Part shown: positions 45,058 through 57,447 of the stretch, one piece after another | Layout of the letters: the number at the start of each line of letters is the position of its first letter | Position numbering within the stretch: the stretch's first letter is position 1 | Origin: Phytophthora hibernalis | Taxonomy: Eukaryota; Oomycota; Peronosporomycetes; Peronosporales; Peronosporaceae | DNA: 64,000 nucleotides | Direction: 5' to 3' | NCBI GenBank assembly: GCA_012656075.1 | Contig: JAAKBF010000094.1 | Coordinates: 248,001-312,000 of the forward strand | Notes under the pieces: model-generated | What the model was told of the DNA's origin: nothing | The model's input: only the letters and a program-made list of their open reading frames with translations | The model's database searches: none | Position numbers and translations under genes: made by a program

Positions 45058-47648
45058 GACTGTGACCGAGAGCTCGCCGCTGCTGCAGAGCCGCTCGGAC
45101 CAGCAGAGCGCGCGCCCCCGCTGCGCCGCGCGCTGTACGTGGTCGTCCCCCTGGCGCTCGTGGCCGTCGTCACCATCTGCGTCCTCGTGGCCAGCGACGG
45201 CAAGCACAAGACGCCGGCGCAGGCCTCGACCGCCGCTCCCGTGGACGTGGAGCTCACGAACGCCGAGCTGCTGACCATGCGCCCGCCCTTCGTGGAGAAG
45301 CTGCACCCAATCCCGCCCAAGCTCGTGCGACGCAACGGCTTCGGCCGCTCGCTGCCCACGAACGAGTTCTGGTCCAATCTGATGGTGGGCGACGGCCACG
45401 GCCTCAACGCCGGCGGTGGCGAAGTCACGCTCAGCCCTTACACAGTGCGCAGTCTGCCGCGCAGACTCGAGATCTCGTACGGAGACTCGCGTCGTGTGGC
45501 CACTAAAGACGCCATCACAGAGTATTTCAACGTGGACGCGAGCTTCACGGCCTACAGCCACAAGACGCTGGACGGTAATGACACGGCGCTGCTCGGAGAC
45601 GGCAACAGCACGTCCAGGAACGTGGCTGGCTTTGACCCCTCTCGGTATTGCTGCAGTACTACTACCAAGAGGACAACCAGTGGATGAAGGTGCCCATGGT
45701 GCGGGGCTCCCCTACGTGACGGTGGAGTACGAGAACGTGCTCCCCGTGCTCGAGTTCAACGCTTCAGTGTCGGCCATCAACGGGGAGCAGGTGCAGGAGA
45801 AGGACCCACTGGCCCCGTGGAATGAGCTGCAGACGTGGACCAGCAACCGCTTTGAGCTTGAGATTGAAGTGTACGGCGCTGGAGAGAGCGCGCACGGAAC
45901 TGGAAAATCCCAGCAAAAGTGGATCTTGTACTTCGACAAGGTGCGCACGTTGCAGCTGCAGTTCGCTGACGAGAAGGACTACCGACCGTACAACTGGAAG
46001 GGGAGCTGACCACCCCCACCAACATTCGTTTGGTGGACACGGATTTCTACATGGGAGCGGCACGACTGGCGATTGTCCCACAAGGAGCTCCCCAGGCTGC
46101 TGTTGGAGCGCTTGACAAGGCTGCTAGCATTTACCCGGTGGGGTCATCGATTACGACGGATGTGGGCGGCGTGGACGCGTCCTTCTCTTTCTGCTGGAAG
46201 ACGAAGCAGTTCCCGGATCTCGGCGAGCCGAACGTGAACTCGACTTCGACCGCCGAATTGCTGATGGTGGCCAATCCGCACCATGCGGCAACGCTAAAGT
46301 CTGACAGCGATGCCTTCCAGGTCCTAGGACAGTTTGGACACCGCACGCTCAAGTCGAACATGACCGCGGTGCTTGGCAGCTGCTGGGAGATGCAGGAAAC
46401 GTTGCCGACGGCTTCTTTCCAGGAACCGGATGTGCAAATCCAGCCCCAGTATTTGGAAGCAATCAAGGTGGCTTTGGCCAACGACTCTGACTACACACCT
46501 GAGGCCGACGACCCGTACTACTTCGGCAAGGAGATCGCTCGCCAAGCGCGCTTGGTTTTGATCGCCGATAAGCTCGGAGAAAATGACTCTCGCGACGAGA
46601 TTCTTGACAATTTGGAGAAGTGGCTGACCCCGTGGATGCTTGGCCAGAACGGTGACCACTTTGTGTACGACCGCAGCTGGGGCGGTTTGTGTTCGCTCAA
46701 TGGTTTGAAGGGTGTGTTCTGGATGACGGACTTCGGCAACGGCTGGTACAACGACCACGTACGTGTGTCAAACCCATGGAGTTTATTCACTTGACATGAA
46801 CTGACATTTGGTGTTGTGATTGATCTTGTGTGTATTTGCAGCACTTCCACTACGGCTACTTCTTGTACGCTGTCGCTGTCGTGGGCAAGTTCCGCCCGGA
46901 GTTTGCTAAAACACACAAGGCTGCTGTAATGTCGATTGTCCGTGACATTGCTAGTCCCGACCAAACCGAGTAAGTTGCTGTCTAAGCTTAGTCGCAGTCC
47001 GTCGATACAGTACTGACCGATTCGTTGTTGTACAGCACCTTCTTCCCTTTCACGCGCCACTTCTCGTGGTTCGACAGTCACTCGTTTGCTAGTGGTGTCT
47101 ATACTCTGGATGGAGGCAAGTCGCAGGAGAGTGTGAGCGAAGCCATCAACGCATACTACGGCGTGTACCTGGTGGGCAAGTCGTTCAAGGTGCCGGAGGT
47201 AGAGCACATGGGTCACCTGCTGCTTGCTCTCGAAATCCGCGGCGCGCAAACGTACTGGCAGATGCCGTCCAGCTCGGACATCTACGAGCCAATCTACGCA
47301 GCCAACAAGATGTCGGGACAAATTGCCGCGACGAAGGTGTCGTACACGACGTGGTTCGGGCCCCAGGTGGAGCACATGCACCTGATCAACATGATCCCGT
47401 TCACGCCGATCACGGACGCGTTTTTGACGCCCACATACGTCCAGGAAGAGTACCCGATTTTGCAGCAGCAGGCATTCGACCGCGCTCAAGACCCGATCGA
47501 TGACCGCTGGAAGGGCTACGCGTACCTTGACCTGGCCATCATCGACCCGGCCGTCGCATGGACGAAGGTCCAGAATATGAGCTTCTTCGACGACGGCAGC
47601 TCGCGAACGAATTCGCTGTACTGGATCGCCACGCGCCCGACGAACTGA
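45058..47648 (+). CDS. GH81 endo-1,3-beta-glucanase, type II membrane protein
   Basis: Hydrolyses beta-1,3-glucan, the main oomycete wall polymer. Start MTVTESSPLLQSR, then a signal anchor RRALYVVVPLALVAVVTICV (about 45122-45190) and the GH81 body beginning PPFVEKLHP and LPTNEFWSNLMVG. Further family features: YVTVEYENVLPVLEF, LDNLEKWL, YDRSWGGLCS, FGNGWYNDHHFHYGYFLYA and HFSWFDSHSFASG. Introns 46759-46841 and 46970-47035 keep frame. Four apparent one-base losses interrupt it, near 45110, 45645, 45710 and 46001; each is corrected by one added base. The membrane anchor suggests action at the cell's own wall. Confidence 0.92.
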
Positions 47649-47726
47649 AGCGGAAATTTACAAAGAGCTGTAACTGCAGCAAGGGCAACACAAACAATAA
47701 CATGTTCGTTCTCGTCTAATAAGTGC

Positions 47727-48293
47727 TCAGGCGGTGACATCGAGCTCGTGGTCGAGCAGCGTGTCCTCGTCCGCTGCGAAGCGAAAGTGTCCGTGGATGC
47801 TCTTGCCGTCGAGCACGTGTGGCAGCCACAGTCTGTCGTCTGCCCACATGCTTTCGAAGGGGATGGCCGAGGCGTCGAACCACTGCGGCTTCATCTCGTC
47901 GCTCTCGGACGGTTCGCCCTCGAACTGCCGCGTCAGGAACACGTGCACCTCCTGCCCAGCACCATCAGTGACTCTCTAAACTCCTTATTAGGACCAGCAA
48001 CTGCAGCCACGCACCATCACCTCCTTGGCCTGCTCAAAGGAGAAGAACAAGACGCCGCGTGGTGCCAGATCCTCCGTCCTGACAGCCACATTGGCCTCCT
48101 CCTGCACCTCCCGAGCTGCCGCCGCCACGACACTCCCATCTGAGGCCTCCACTTTGCCGCCGAAGCCGTTCCACTTGCCCAAGCCAAAGCCACGCTTCTT
48201 AAGACCCAGAAGCACCTGCTGGCCACCCACGCCATCGCGCACGATGAGCGCCAGCGTGAGCAACTTGCGCGGAAGCGGCGGCACCGGCAGCAT
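47727..48293 (-). CDS. MTH1/NUDT1-type Nudix hydrolase
   Basis: Likely cleans the nucleotide pool by hydrolysing oxidised purine nucleoside triphosphates such as 8-oxo-dGTP. Two exons: 48293-48015 and 47951-47727, with a 63-nt phase-0 intron. ATG 48293 (MLPVPPLPRKLLTLALIV) is used; the open frame begins at an upstream TTG. Nudix box: GGKVEASDGSVVAAAAREVQEEANV, with REVQEE metal ligands. MTH1-specific motifs flank it: GFGLGKWNGFGGK before, and VHVFLTRQFEG, PQWFDASAIPFESMWADDRLW and HFRFAADEDTLLDHEL after. About 166 aa. Convergent with the GH81 gene (78 bp apart). Confidence 0.93.
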
Positions 48294-48673
48294 GGCTGGC
48301 AAAATTATATTTGCCAGGCAAATGGCATATTATAAATATATTATATATTAAAAATAGACACCCTAAAGTGTATCCATGTGCGTCATGATTTATCTCCTAC
48401 GATCGGATATCAGAGGGTTTTGGGTATAGCGACGGACGCTCTCAAATCACACCTTTGTTAGTGACTTTTGTTGCGTTCACTTTAGGATGTCTGATCTGTG
48501 GCTTCGTTCAGATGTCACTAAAGCCAAAGCTTACAAATCACAAGTGAGACCGACTTCAACGGGGTATCCTCGAATCATTTGCAGAAAAGCAGCCAAGAGC
48601 CCAAGACGCGGAGTGTTGGTCCCCGCATTAGTCGGTCAAGCTGCTGCTGTTTCTCGCGAACCGCGGGCCCGGG
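48294..48673. promoter_or_regulatory. Divergent region between Nudix and VPS13 genes
   Basis: 380 bp between divergent starts. It includes a very AT-rich stretch at 48303-48355 (repeated TATAAATATATTATA-like bases). No specific element could be assigned. Confidence 0.4.
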
Positions 48674-51600
48674 ATGATGGGGCTGCTGGCGGTGGCGCTG
48701 TTGTCCGTGTGCGTGTCCCTGTCTCTGTGCGTGGTGCCGGCGTTAGCGCGCTACACGGTCTTCCCGCTGCTCTCGGGGCTCGTGCACAAGTTCGCGGCCG
48801 CGTACCTGACGGACAGCGTGCAGGTGGAGTACGCGTTCGGAGGCTTCGAGACGCGCGGACGCAGGGGCGGCGCGGAGCAGCTGCGAGGCGTCACCATCTC
48901 ACTCTTCTTCGTGCGGCTACAACGCGCGTTCCTGCAGACGCTGGCCTTCGCCAAGCAAGGCCTGGCCCCTGTGGACCTCACGCGCGTGGCCGTCAAGAGG
49001 GTCACGATCCATGTGGCCACCACGTGGAAGGTCGTGGTCAAAGTGGAGGGCGTGACTGTGGACGGTCGCATGGTGGACCCCAACGTGGAAAGCGTGTTTG
49101 AGCTGCAGGACGCAGTGGCCATGAAGCTCAACGAAGCAGCCAATTGGGTGAACCAGTTGGTGGCCGAGCGCACCAAGACGGAGTTGAGACAGACGCAGGA
49201 GGCTCAGGCAAGTGACGCTGCGCCCAAGACCTTCTCGTTCAAGGATCGCGTGCTGCAGCAGATTGCGGCCCAGGTGGACCTCCATGTGAGTGACGTGCGA
49301 GTGGCCATCACTGGCCTTACGCCTGGAACTGCTGCTATTGACGGACGAGATGATGAGGCGGAAGAGAAGGACGAAGAGGATGCGGACGTGGCCACGACCA
49401 GCTCCCTCCCGGTGGTGCTCAAACCCACGCGAGTGAGCTTCTCTATGAAGTCGTACGACCTACTGTCAGACGTGCTGCACGAAAATTTGGAGGAGGGGCT
49501 GCAGCTTGTGCTGACGTCGGAGGAGATCAAGTTGAGTACGCAATGAGCATCAAGGGGGTGAATATCTGCGCAGCTACTGTCGACGAAGGGGAGGACGATG
49601 AGGCGGTGGTGGAGAGGAATATGGACCCGTTGAAGGATAATGGCGGCGTCGGGCCTGGTGAGACATCGTTGCTGTCGTTCCCTGGCCTCGATTTGATGTT
49701 GAAGTTACCACCGATGCCGCGGTTGCTGGGGATCGTGGAGAATATTGCTCCTATCCCAATGAAGAACCGTGTGGCACAAGTGGAGCTTCTATCGTCGTCG
49801 ATCAACAACATCTCGGTCACCCGTGAGTTGCTGGTAGGAGTGCTGCGTGACTTGTTTGTTCCGTACACGGACCACCAGGTTCTGGTGCAGTCGGTGCGCA
49901 CGCTGGAGCACGACGAGACACTTTCTAAGCCGATCTCGCAGGAAGACGAAGCCTTTTACGTCGCCAACTACGATCAAGTGGACAGCAACAAGTCGCTGTC
50001 AAGCCAGGACAAGAAGGACCGCAATGAGAAACTGAGCAAGCTGGAAGCTGCCATGACGCTGAAAAGATCCTTAGGTTGCGCAGCCGAGCTACTGGATTGG
50101 CCAAGTACTACCGCCGCACGCAGGAAGAGCTTTCACTTGCTGATTATGTGGCGGTTGTGCAGGAAAACGCCGCAAAGACGAGCAATATCATGTTTAGGGC
50201 GATGCAGATCGGTCTACGTTGGGACAACATGAGCATTGGGTTTGCTGAACGAGGGCGACAGGTTGCCGAAATGGTGGTTGTTGGTTTCGGTGTCAACGTA
50301 CGCACATTCACGATCGCAGAAGGGGAGGAGAAGCTGAAACTTGACGTGGATATGGTACTGGGTCAGACAACGTTTGTGGTTAACGTTGGATCCTCAGCTT
50401 TGAGCCCGGTTTCACCTTCGTCCAAGCTGATGTTTGCTGACTTTAGCAAGGTCGCTGCAGAGTCAGCCGCGACGGAACCACCACAGATGCTTACGGCTCA
50501 CGTAAGCCAATTTGAGAGTGGTAAACAGGACGTGCGCGCTGGTGTGAATAATGTGAAGCTGGTGCTCTCTGCAGGTGCACTGGAGCATTTCTTGCTGTAC
50601 GTGGATCGGCTCAGCACAAAGACAACTCAAGTTTTGTCGACAGCGCGTCCGCCTACAACGCCAGTCGCTCACTCAGAGTCGTCGCCTGCGCCGGTGCAAG
50701 TTGCACAAAACGAAGTGGAGACAGTGACCAAGGAGGTGTCCATGGCACCGTTCAGTCTGCTTGGTGGAATGATGTTGAATCTTGATGTGAACATGAACGA
50801 CTGTCACATTCTCCTACTACCCACCCCGTCCTTTTCAAAGTCACTGTTCACGGATATCAACGTTGAGACGTGGCAAAGTGACTACGTGGTGGAAAGCCGT
50901 GTGGACATTCCGACCACATTGAACATTCACGTCGAAAGCTCGAAGGTCAAGGAAATGATGGAGTTTAACGTTCGTAGCTTCAGTATCGGAGGGCAATATG
51001 TCGAAGGAGCGAAGGAGGTAGAGGCCATCTTGGCTCCAACGAGTATTGTGTTCCAGTTTACGCTAGATCAAGATGCGAAGGACCCCTTGATTTGCCGTCA
51101 AAGCGTGATGATGCACATGCCTGACGTCATAGTTGCTGGGTCAGACCTCAGCTTGTCGCTGTTGGCATCTTGCGGTGAGGCTCTCGGTAATATCCAAACG
51201 ACAACGCCCGATCAAGCCCGACTCAGACTGGAGAGTCGTATGAAGCAAGAGGAGATCCGGCGTCAGGCTGAAGTTGATACTGTCCTCGACCGCTTGCATC
51301 GTCTTTTCAACGAAATTGATGCTAATGGAAACGGTCGCATCGAGTTGGGCGAGTTGTTGCTTCTTCTGCGCCGCGTGAAGGTCGGTGACACCTTGTTGGA
51401 AACTGAGCTCGAGTACTTCGTTCGTGAATTGTTCAAAGAAATTGACCAAGATGGCAACGGTTACCTGGAATTCCAGGAGCTGCGTGCATTCTTGCGCGAT
51501 GACCTGCTTTCGGATGAGGCGATAGAGGCCTCAGATTCGACAACTGGAAATGGCAGCAATGCGCTTAATGGGTTTCTCAACCTGCGCGGTAATGAGTACC

Positions 51601-54600
51601 ATTCGTTCGAGGTGATTAACAAGATGTGTGACACGAAGATAACTTCGACTGATCAGCTTGCAGAGTGGATCAAGCGTCCTGCATTCGAAGGACGATTCAG
51701 AGAACTTTTGAGAGAGAAGCTCGAGTCACGAACAACTCGTTTGGTGATCAGAATCCTCTGGATGTGCAGAAGAAACTGGTACGTCTACTGAAGAACTATG
51801 ATGCGGCGAATCTTGTATGGGATGCGCTAGTGCTGCCCGCCATGCACGACGACTGCACGGACCATGTTATCTGCGAATGGTTGCTGCAGCCGTTCACACA
51901 CTGTGGCGGTATCAGCGAGTACCAGAGTGCAGCAAAAGTTATTGCAAAGAAGAAACGTGATGGCATTTTCAGTGCAGCCCTCGAAGAGGCCGAAAACCTG
52001 GTAAGCAAGCTCACGCAAAATGAGAACCCGGTAAAGAAAGAGTTGCAGTTTACGACGGATGTAAAGATGGGAAACTTGCGATTTGTTCTTACAGACTCTG
52101 ACCTGCCCGCTCGCTTCTGCCGAGGTGATTTTGTTATCAAGGACGTGAAAATGTCGATGGAGTTGACAGGCAAGGAAATTGATGAGATTGGCCCTGTTGA
52201 TTGGGCTGGGTTAGCTACCTCTGACAACTCAGACTGGACCGTGCTATTTGGCTTCAAGATGTCATCGTCCTGCTACAGTGACATTGCAGATGGCATGGAG
52301 GATATCATTGAACCGTGGGAGCTGGTTGCTGGGGTCTCCTCTGGGGCTGGCGAAAACGGGTTTTCTGTTTTGATGGAAGCTGCTAAGCGGTTCCAAATCA
52401 ACGTGACCCCGAGTGTCTTGAAGACCTACCGTGCACTAATGGATGCCCTCGACGGTGAAGCCCAGCAAAACGCTCTGCAGAAGCACCAAGACAGTTTTCA
52501 AAGCATTGTGGCCGCGAAGAAGCACAAAGAGACTGATTGCCTTGTGCAGAACTTTACGGGATGCACGGTCAAGTTAAAACTGAATGGCAGTGACGAAGTT
52601 ATAACGATCGAGGCGCACAACCGCACTCACATCGAAAACGGAGCTCTCAAGGACGGTGAGGCTACCTTGGACCAGCTCGAAATTGACCAATGGGGAACTA
52701 GCAAGAACGCAGTCAAGCTGCCATCCTTTGGCAACGTAAGTGTTGGCGTGAGCACCGCTGAAGCGGCGCCGTCGACCCTGTTTGTCACCGTGTTTTCGCG
52801 GTTGGAAAACGCGCGACGACAGCTTATCGTGCTGAGGTCCAACACGTACTTCTGCAACCACAGCTCCGAGTGCTACGAGGTGAAATATCTCAGTCTTGCG
52901 AGCGAAGGCAGACAGAGCGTGGAGTCTCCTGTTATTAAACTGCGGCCTAATGAGCGTATCTCGTTGCCGCTTTCGCTTCTGATGGGAATTACGGAGTTTT
53001 ACGCTCGTCCTGAGAACTACGAGCATTGGATTGTAAAAACGTCTCTGAATAACGATGTGCTAACTTCAACTGAGGCGATCAAGGAGCTTGACGAGCACGA
53101 AGCTGAGCGCGAGACAAAGAATAAACAACGCCGAGGTGGCACTATTGTGTATGGCGAGACAGAAGAAACATGCACGAAGATCCTCAAGCGTTTAACGCCG
53201 AACATGATAGTGCGCCGTTGGTTCTTGCGTTCGCACTTCGAGTGGGAATTAGCTCTGTTGCCTCCATTCGTCGTGCGTAATTCGTTGCCGTATGAGATGG
53301 AGTACCGATTTATCGAGTACAAGACTAGTTCAGCAAGAGATATGAAGTCAGAGTTCGCCAAGGTTGAAGCACTTTTGCGAGGTGCGAATGCCCCGAACCA
53401 TCCGATGGAGTTTTGAGCGGTGTTGTGGAATCGGGTCATGATACTGAGGTGTCTGGCGTATCCGGAGGGTATCCTGGGTACATTTCTGTTCGATTGGTTG
53501 CGAAGAAACACAGCACAGGCAAGCATGTGGCGTCACCTTGGTCGAAGCCGCTTCTGATGATGATCCACAAGGGAGTTGACCAGTTCACGACGTCGCGAGA
53601 AAGTGTGGTGGCCGATACTGGTCTCAATTTCAACATTGATCGAATCACACTTCCTGGCTTCCTCGGCTCGTGCGCTTCTCGAGCCCCTACTGGATTGTGG
53701 ACAACACGTCGCTTGCATTTAATTTCGCTTCCACCGAGCCTGGTGCCAAGAGGAATTCGTTCAAGGCCATGGATGTGTGTACACCGTTCAACTATCCGAT
53801 CATGGCGTCATTGCCCCGAGATCGCTTAAGCTTGAAGCCCTTGCCAACCTCAATCGTCGTCCTGAAGCGTGGGGACAACTTGGTAACATGCCGGAGACGG
53901 CATACAAGGCTTCTTCTGTATCAGAGCATGCAGTGAAGAACGCAGAGTGGTCCGAGCCGATTAACACGACAGCTATCAACACGATGGGCGAGATCGTTTG
54001 TGGCCCAAGCGTCTTCAGCGTGAAAATGGAAGGCCTGTACGGACTGTTTGAGCCTGGAGTCTCGCTTACTTTGAGTCCGCGATACTTCGTTCAGAACCGC
54101 TTGAACCAAAAGCTCTACATCCAGAGCTTTGCATCGCACGATAATGACCCGCAGAAGGTTGATGATATGTTCCACAAGCGTAGCGCGGAGGATGTCCAGC
54201 AGTTGCATCTGGCGCTGGAGGATGGTCAGACCACGCCACTCTATCACTTCGGGTCTCTGAAAAGGGCGAATCTGTGGAACAGAGCCAGCGTTATGTGTCG
54301 TTCTCGTTCTCCGAGGAATGGGGTACCGATGCCGACAAGAAGAATTGGTCGTTTGCAATCCCGATTAACACTGCCGGAGATGTCTACCTGCAGGTCTATT
54401 CATCAGTGCGCCAGCGCTATCTGATTTGCCAAGCAAGTGTTCAAGTGGTGGACATGTACGTGTATGTCGTTTTGACGGATGTGTCGTGCGCCCCGCCGTA
54501 TCGCATCGAGAACTACACGCCATTTACGGTGGACTGCGCTCAACTGGGCGAGTCCTCCATTTTCAGCGGCGGACAAAAGGAAATGGCTGCTACTGTCAAA

Positions 54601-57289
54601 TCCGGCGCCTGGCACGCGTTTGCTTGGTTCAACCCGTTGTCGAAGGAGCGCCATGTTGAGCTGACTCTCACACATGGATGTCCCCAAAACACAGACCAAG
54701 AAGTACGACATCGACTACGTTGGCTATCTGGATCCTATTACCATGTGGGTATCTCGGGATGGCGAGAAGCAGCGAGCGGTTGAGTTAACTGTTCAAGTCG
54801 TTGTGGAGGAGAGTACGCGCGTGCTCAAAATTGCCGAGAAGGAGTTGGAGCTGAGCCTCCTAGAGAATCAGGACTCGGAGGGAGAAGGCGATTTCCAACA
54901 CCGACGGATGCTCTATGCGTCTTCATTTGATATTGCGTTCGATGGCTTCGGGCTTTCTTTGCTGGATGGCTTCCCACAAGAAGTGTTTTTCTCATCTGTG
55001 GATGTTATCAAGGTGCAGAAGGCACCCGCCTCGCTGGAATGGACGTTCTCAGTGCTGCATTGCCAAGTGGATAACATGCTGACTACTGCCAAGTTCCCAG
55101 TGATTATGAATCCTGTAAATGCGGGATATAGTGACAAGTCGGTTGGCAAGGAACCTGAACCGTTCGTGAAGCTTGTGCTCGATGCTGATCTTGAGGCTCG
55201 CTTGGGAACGTACAAACTGCTTGAATTCAGTCTGAGCGATTTGGCGGTGAAGGTGGATATCGATTACTTGGTGAACCTCGTGAAGTTGCTCGAGCCCTAC
55301 CTGGTTTCAGATGCAACGATGTCGTACCGTTCGCGTCTGACCCTTGAAAACACGCTTCAACGTCGTGCACCACCGATGCCTGTAATGTTAGTGACGGCAG
55401 ACGGCGGGATTCAGACGGATTTGGTGTACTTTGACATTTTGCGTATTTCGTCATTGTCTGTGGATTTGGAGTACTCGATCACACGCAAAGACATCGTGAC
55501 GTCGACGGGTGGTGGCCACTCGATGATATTTGGTTTCCTGAGCCAGATCATTGGCCTTATTGGATCGAACCTGAGTGGTTCACCAACTTTCAGCTTCAGT
55601 GAGATTGTGATCGTTCGATGCTTCTCCACAAAGCAGCGTCTGCAGAGCCAGCTGATTGCGAATTATGTCCAACAGGGTGTGATGCAAGCGTATCGCCTTG
55701 TCGGCAGCGCAGACATCATTGGTAACCCGATCGGTCTTGTGGAAGATTTGGGATCTGGCGTGGTGGAGTTCCTAAAAATCACGAAGGGTGAATTGACAGG
55801 AGATGCTCAGACACGTGGTGAAGGAGTGAAGGTGTTAGGTAAAACTATCGTGAAGTCTGGTGCGTCTTCTGTCGCTAAAATCACGGGTTCGCTAGATAAG
55901 TTTGTGGGTGAGTTTGCCGATGACAAAAGCGGCGCCGCAGCTGCTGGTAATGATGATGATTCCAATGATAATGCTGGACTCAAGTTCGCGAAGGACCTCG
56001 GTCGCGGCTTCACTGGAATATTCACAAAACCAGTTGAGGGTGCCATCAGGGGCGGTGTGACCGGACTTGTTCAGGGCACGGTGCAGGGTATTACTGGCCC
56101 TGGGGTGGTCTTGCTCAAGGGTCTTACGTCCACATCTCACAACCTTGCACTTGGTGTACAATCTACAGTCGTGGATCGCTCACCTTTCGGTGGCCGCCGA
56201 CGTAAGCCAAAGCTTGTTGAAAATGGCAAGTTGATCGCGGAGTTTGACGTGACCCACTACAAGCCGACACTGCTGAATATGCAGGTACTGGGGGCTAATG
56301 GATTGGACTCAGACAAGTCGTGCGACCCATTATGCGTTGTGCGCATGGACGGTGTCGACGTGATGCGCACCGCTGTGATCTACAATACCGTGAACCCCGT
56401 GTGGCAGGAGAAGACCCAGCTAGCGCTGACGGGTGATGAGAACGAGGTTCAGTTTGTGGTGAAGGATTCGTACGGCGGTACGGTGGCGAAGACGGTCGGC
56501 AAGTGCATCATGAGCATGGCTCAACTGCAGGATGACTTCAAGCCTCCTGAATATTCTTCAGATTTAGCCCAGTGGGTACACACGCAGATGAAGCCTGGAA
56601 ACACTAAGAAGAATGTCAGCCACGTGATTGAGGAGAAGGACTATCCGTTGGTGATGCTGAAGAAGACCAGCTCCAAGAAGGCGACGCATGCTGCGTCTCT
56701 AGGTGCGGAAAAGCATCAGGTACTGGTCACGGTTGTGTCATTGCGGGACATGGTGGTCACGAGTTCCACCGGCAGTGGCATGCTTGGCTTGGGTAACCTG
56801 GGGAGCAGTACGCCTAACATCTCGCCGTACGTCTCTGTCCATGTCGGCAAGAACGCGAACCGCACCAACACCACCAAGATGTCCTTCATCAAGAACAAGA
56901 AGAAAGAACAGGTGGGCAATGCGACGTGGGGCGAGAGCTTCACGTTCCCATTGTCTTCGAAGGAGCTGCATCGCAGTGGCGCTGACTCGCGCTTGGTGCT
57001 GTCGCTCAAGGACAAGAGCATGATCGTGGACGCGCGGCTCGGCAACGCTACCATGGAGCTAGATGCTTCGTTGATCAACGCGCCTGCAAGCACGCAAGAG
57101 CTGGAGCTGAAGGAGCCGTCCGGCAAGTTGATCGGTTACCTCACTGTGAAGGTCGAAGTCACCGGCTCGGCTACGTCGTCGCGCTCGCTGTCCATGCACT
57201 CACTGATCTCTGCCGGCGACGACATGGCCAACCTCCCGCCCGACGCCGTCAAGGCCGGCACCATCCGCGTCTCATGCGAGTTCGAGTGA
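48674..57289 (+). CDS. VPS13-family bridge-like lipid-transfer protein with EF-hands and C2 domains
   Basis: About 2,870 aa, apparently intronless. Order: N-terminal signal anchor (MMGLLAVALLSVCVSLSLCV), chorein-like start (WKVVVKVEGVTVDG and FKDRVLQQIAAQVDLHVSDV), repeating beta-rich groove, EF-hand pair (DANGNGRIELGE and DQDGNGYLEFQE, about 51320-51480), SHR-BD region (about 53200-54750) and the VPS13 C-terminal region (LVGSADIIGNPIGLVEDLGS, AKDLGRGFTGIFTKPVEGAI). Two C2 domains end it (about 56270-56550 and 56715-57170). The family moves phospholipids between membranes at contact sites. Eight frame breaks are seen: about 49540, 50072, 51730, 53412, 53690, 53800, 54290 and 54676. All but the last fit one missing base; the last fits one extra or two missing. 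Conserved order throughout argues for one gene. Confidence 0.9.
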
Positions 57290-57447
57290 GCGAACCATTT
57301 GCATTTCTACACGTAGTGCAGTAGCCTAACCAATATCCTTTTCGCCTCAGCTTGTTGAAGTTGCCTTTACTCGTACCTTTCCGAACGTGTCGACCACACT
57401 AACCTCACACGTGATGAACCGACTTCAATTGGAGCTCAGTAACAGTC

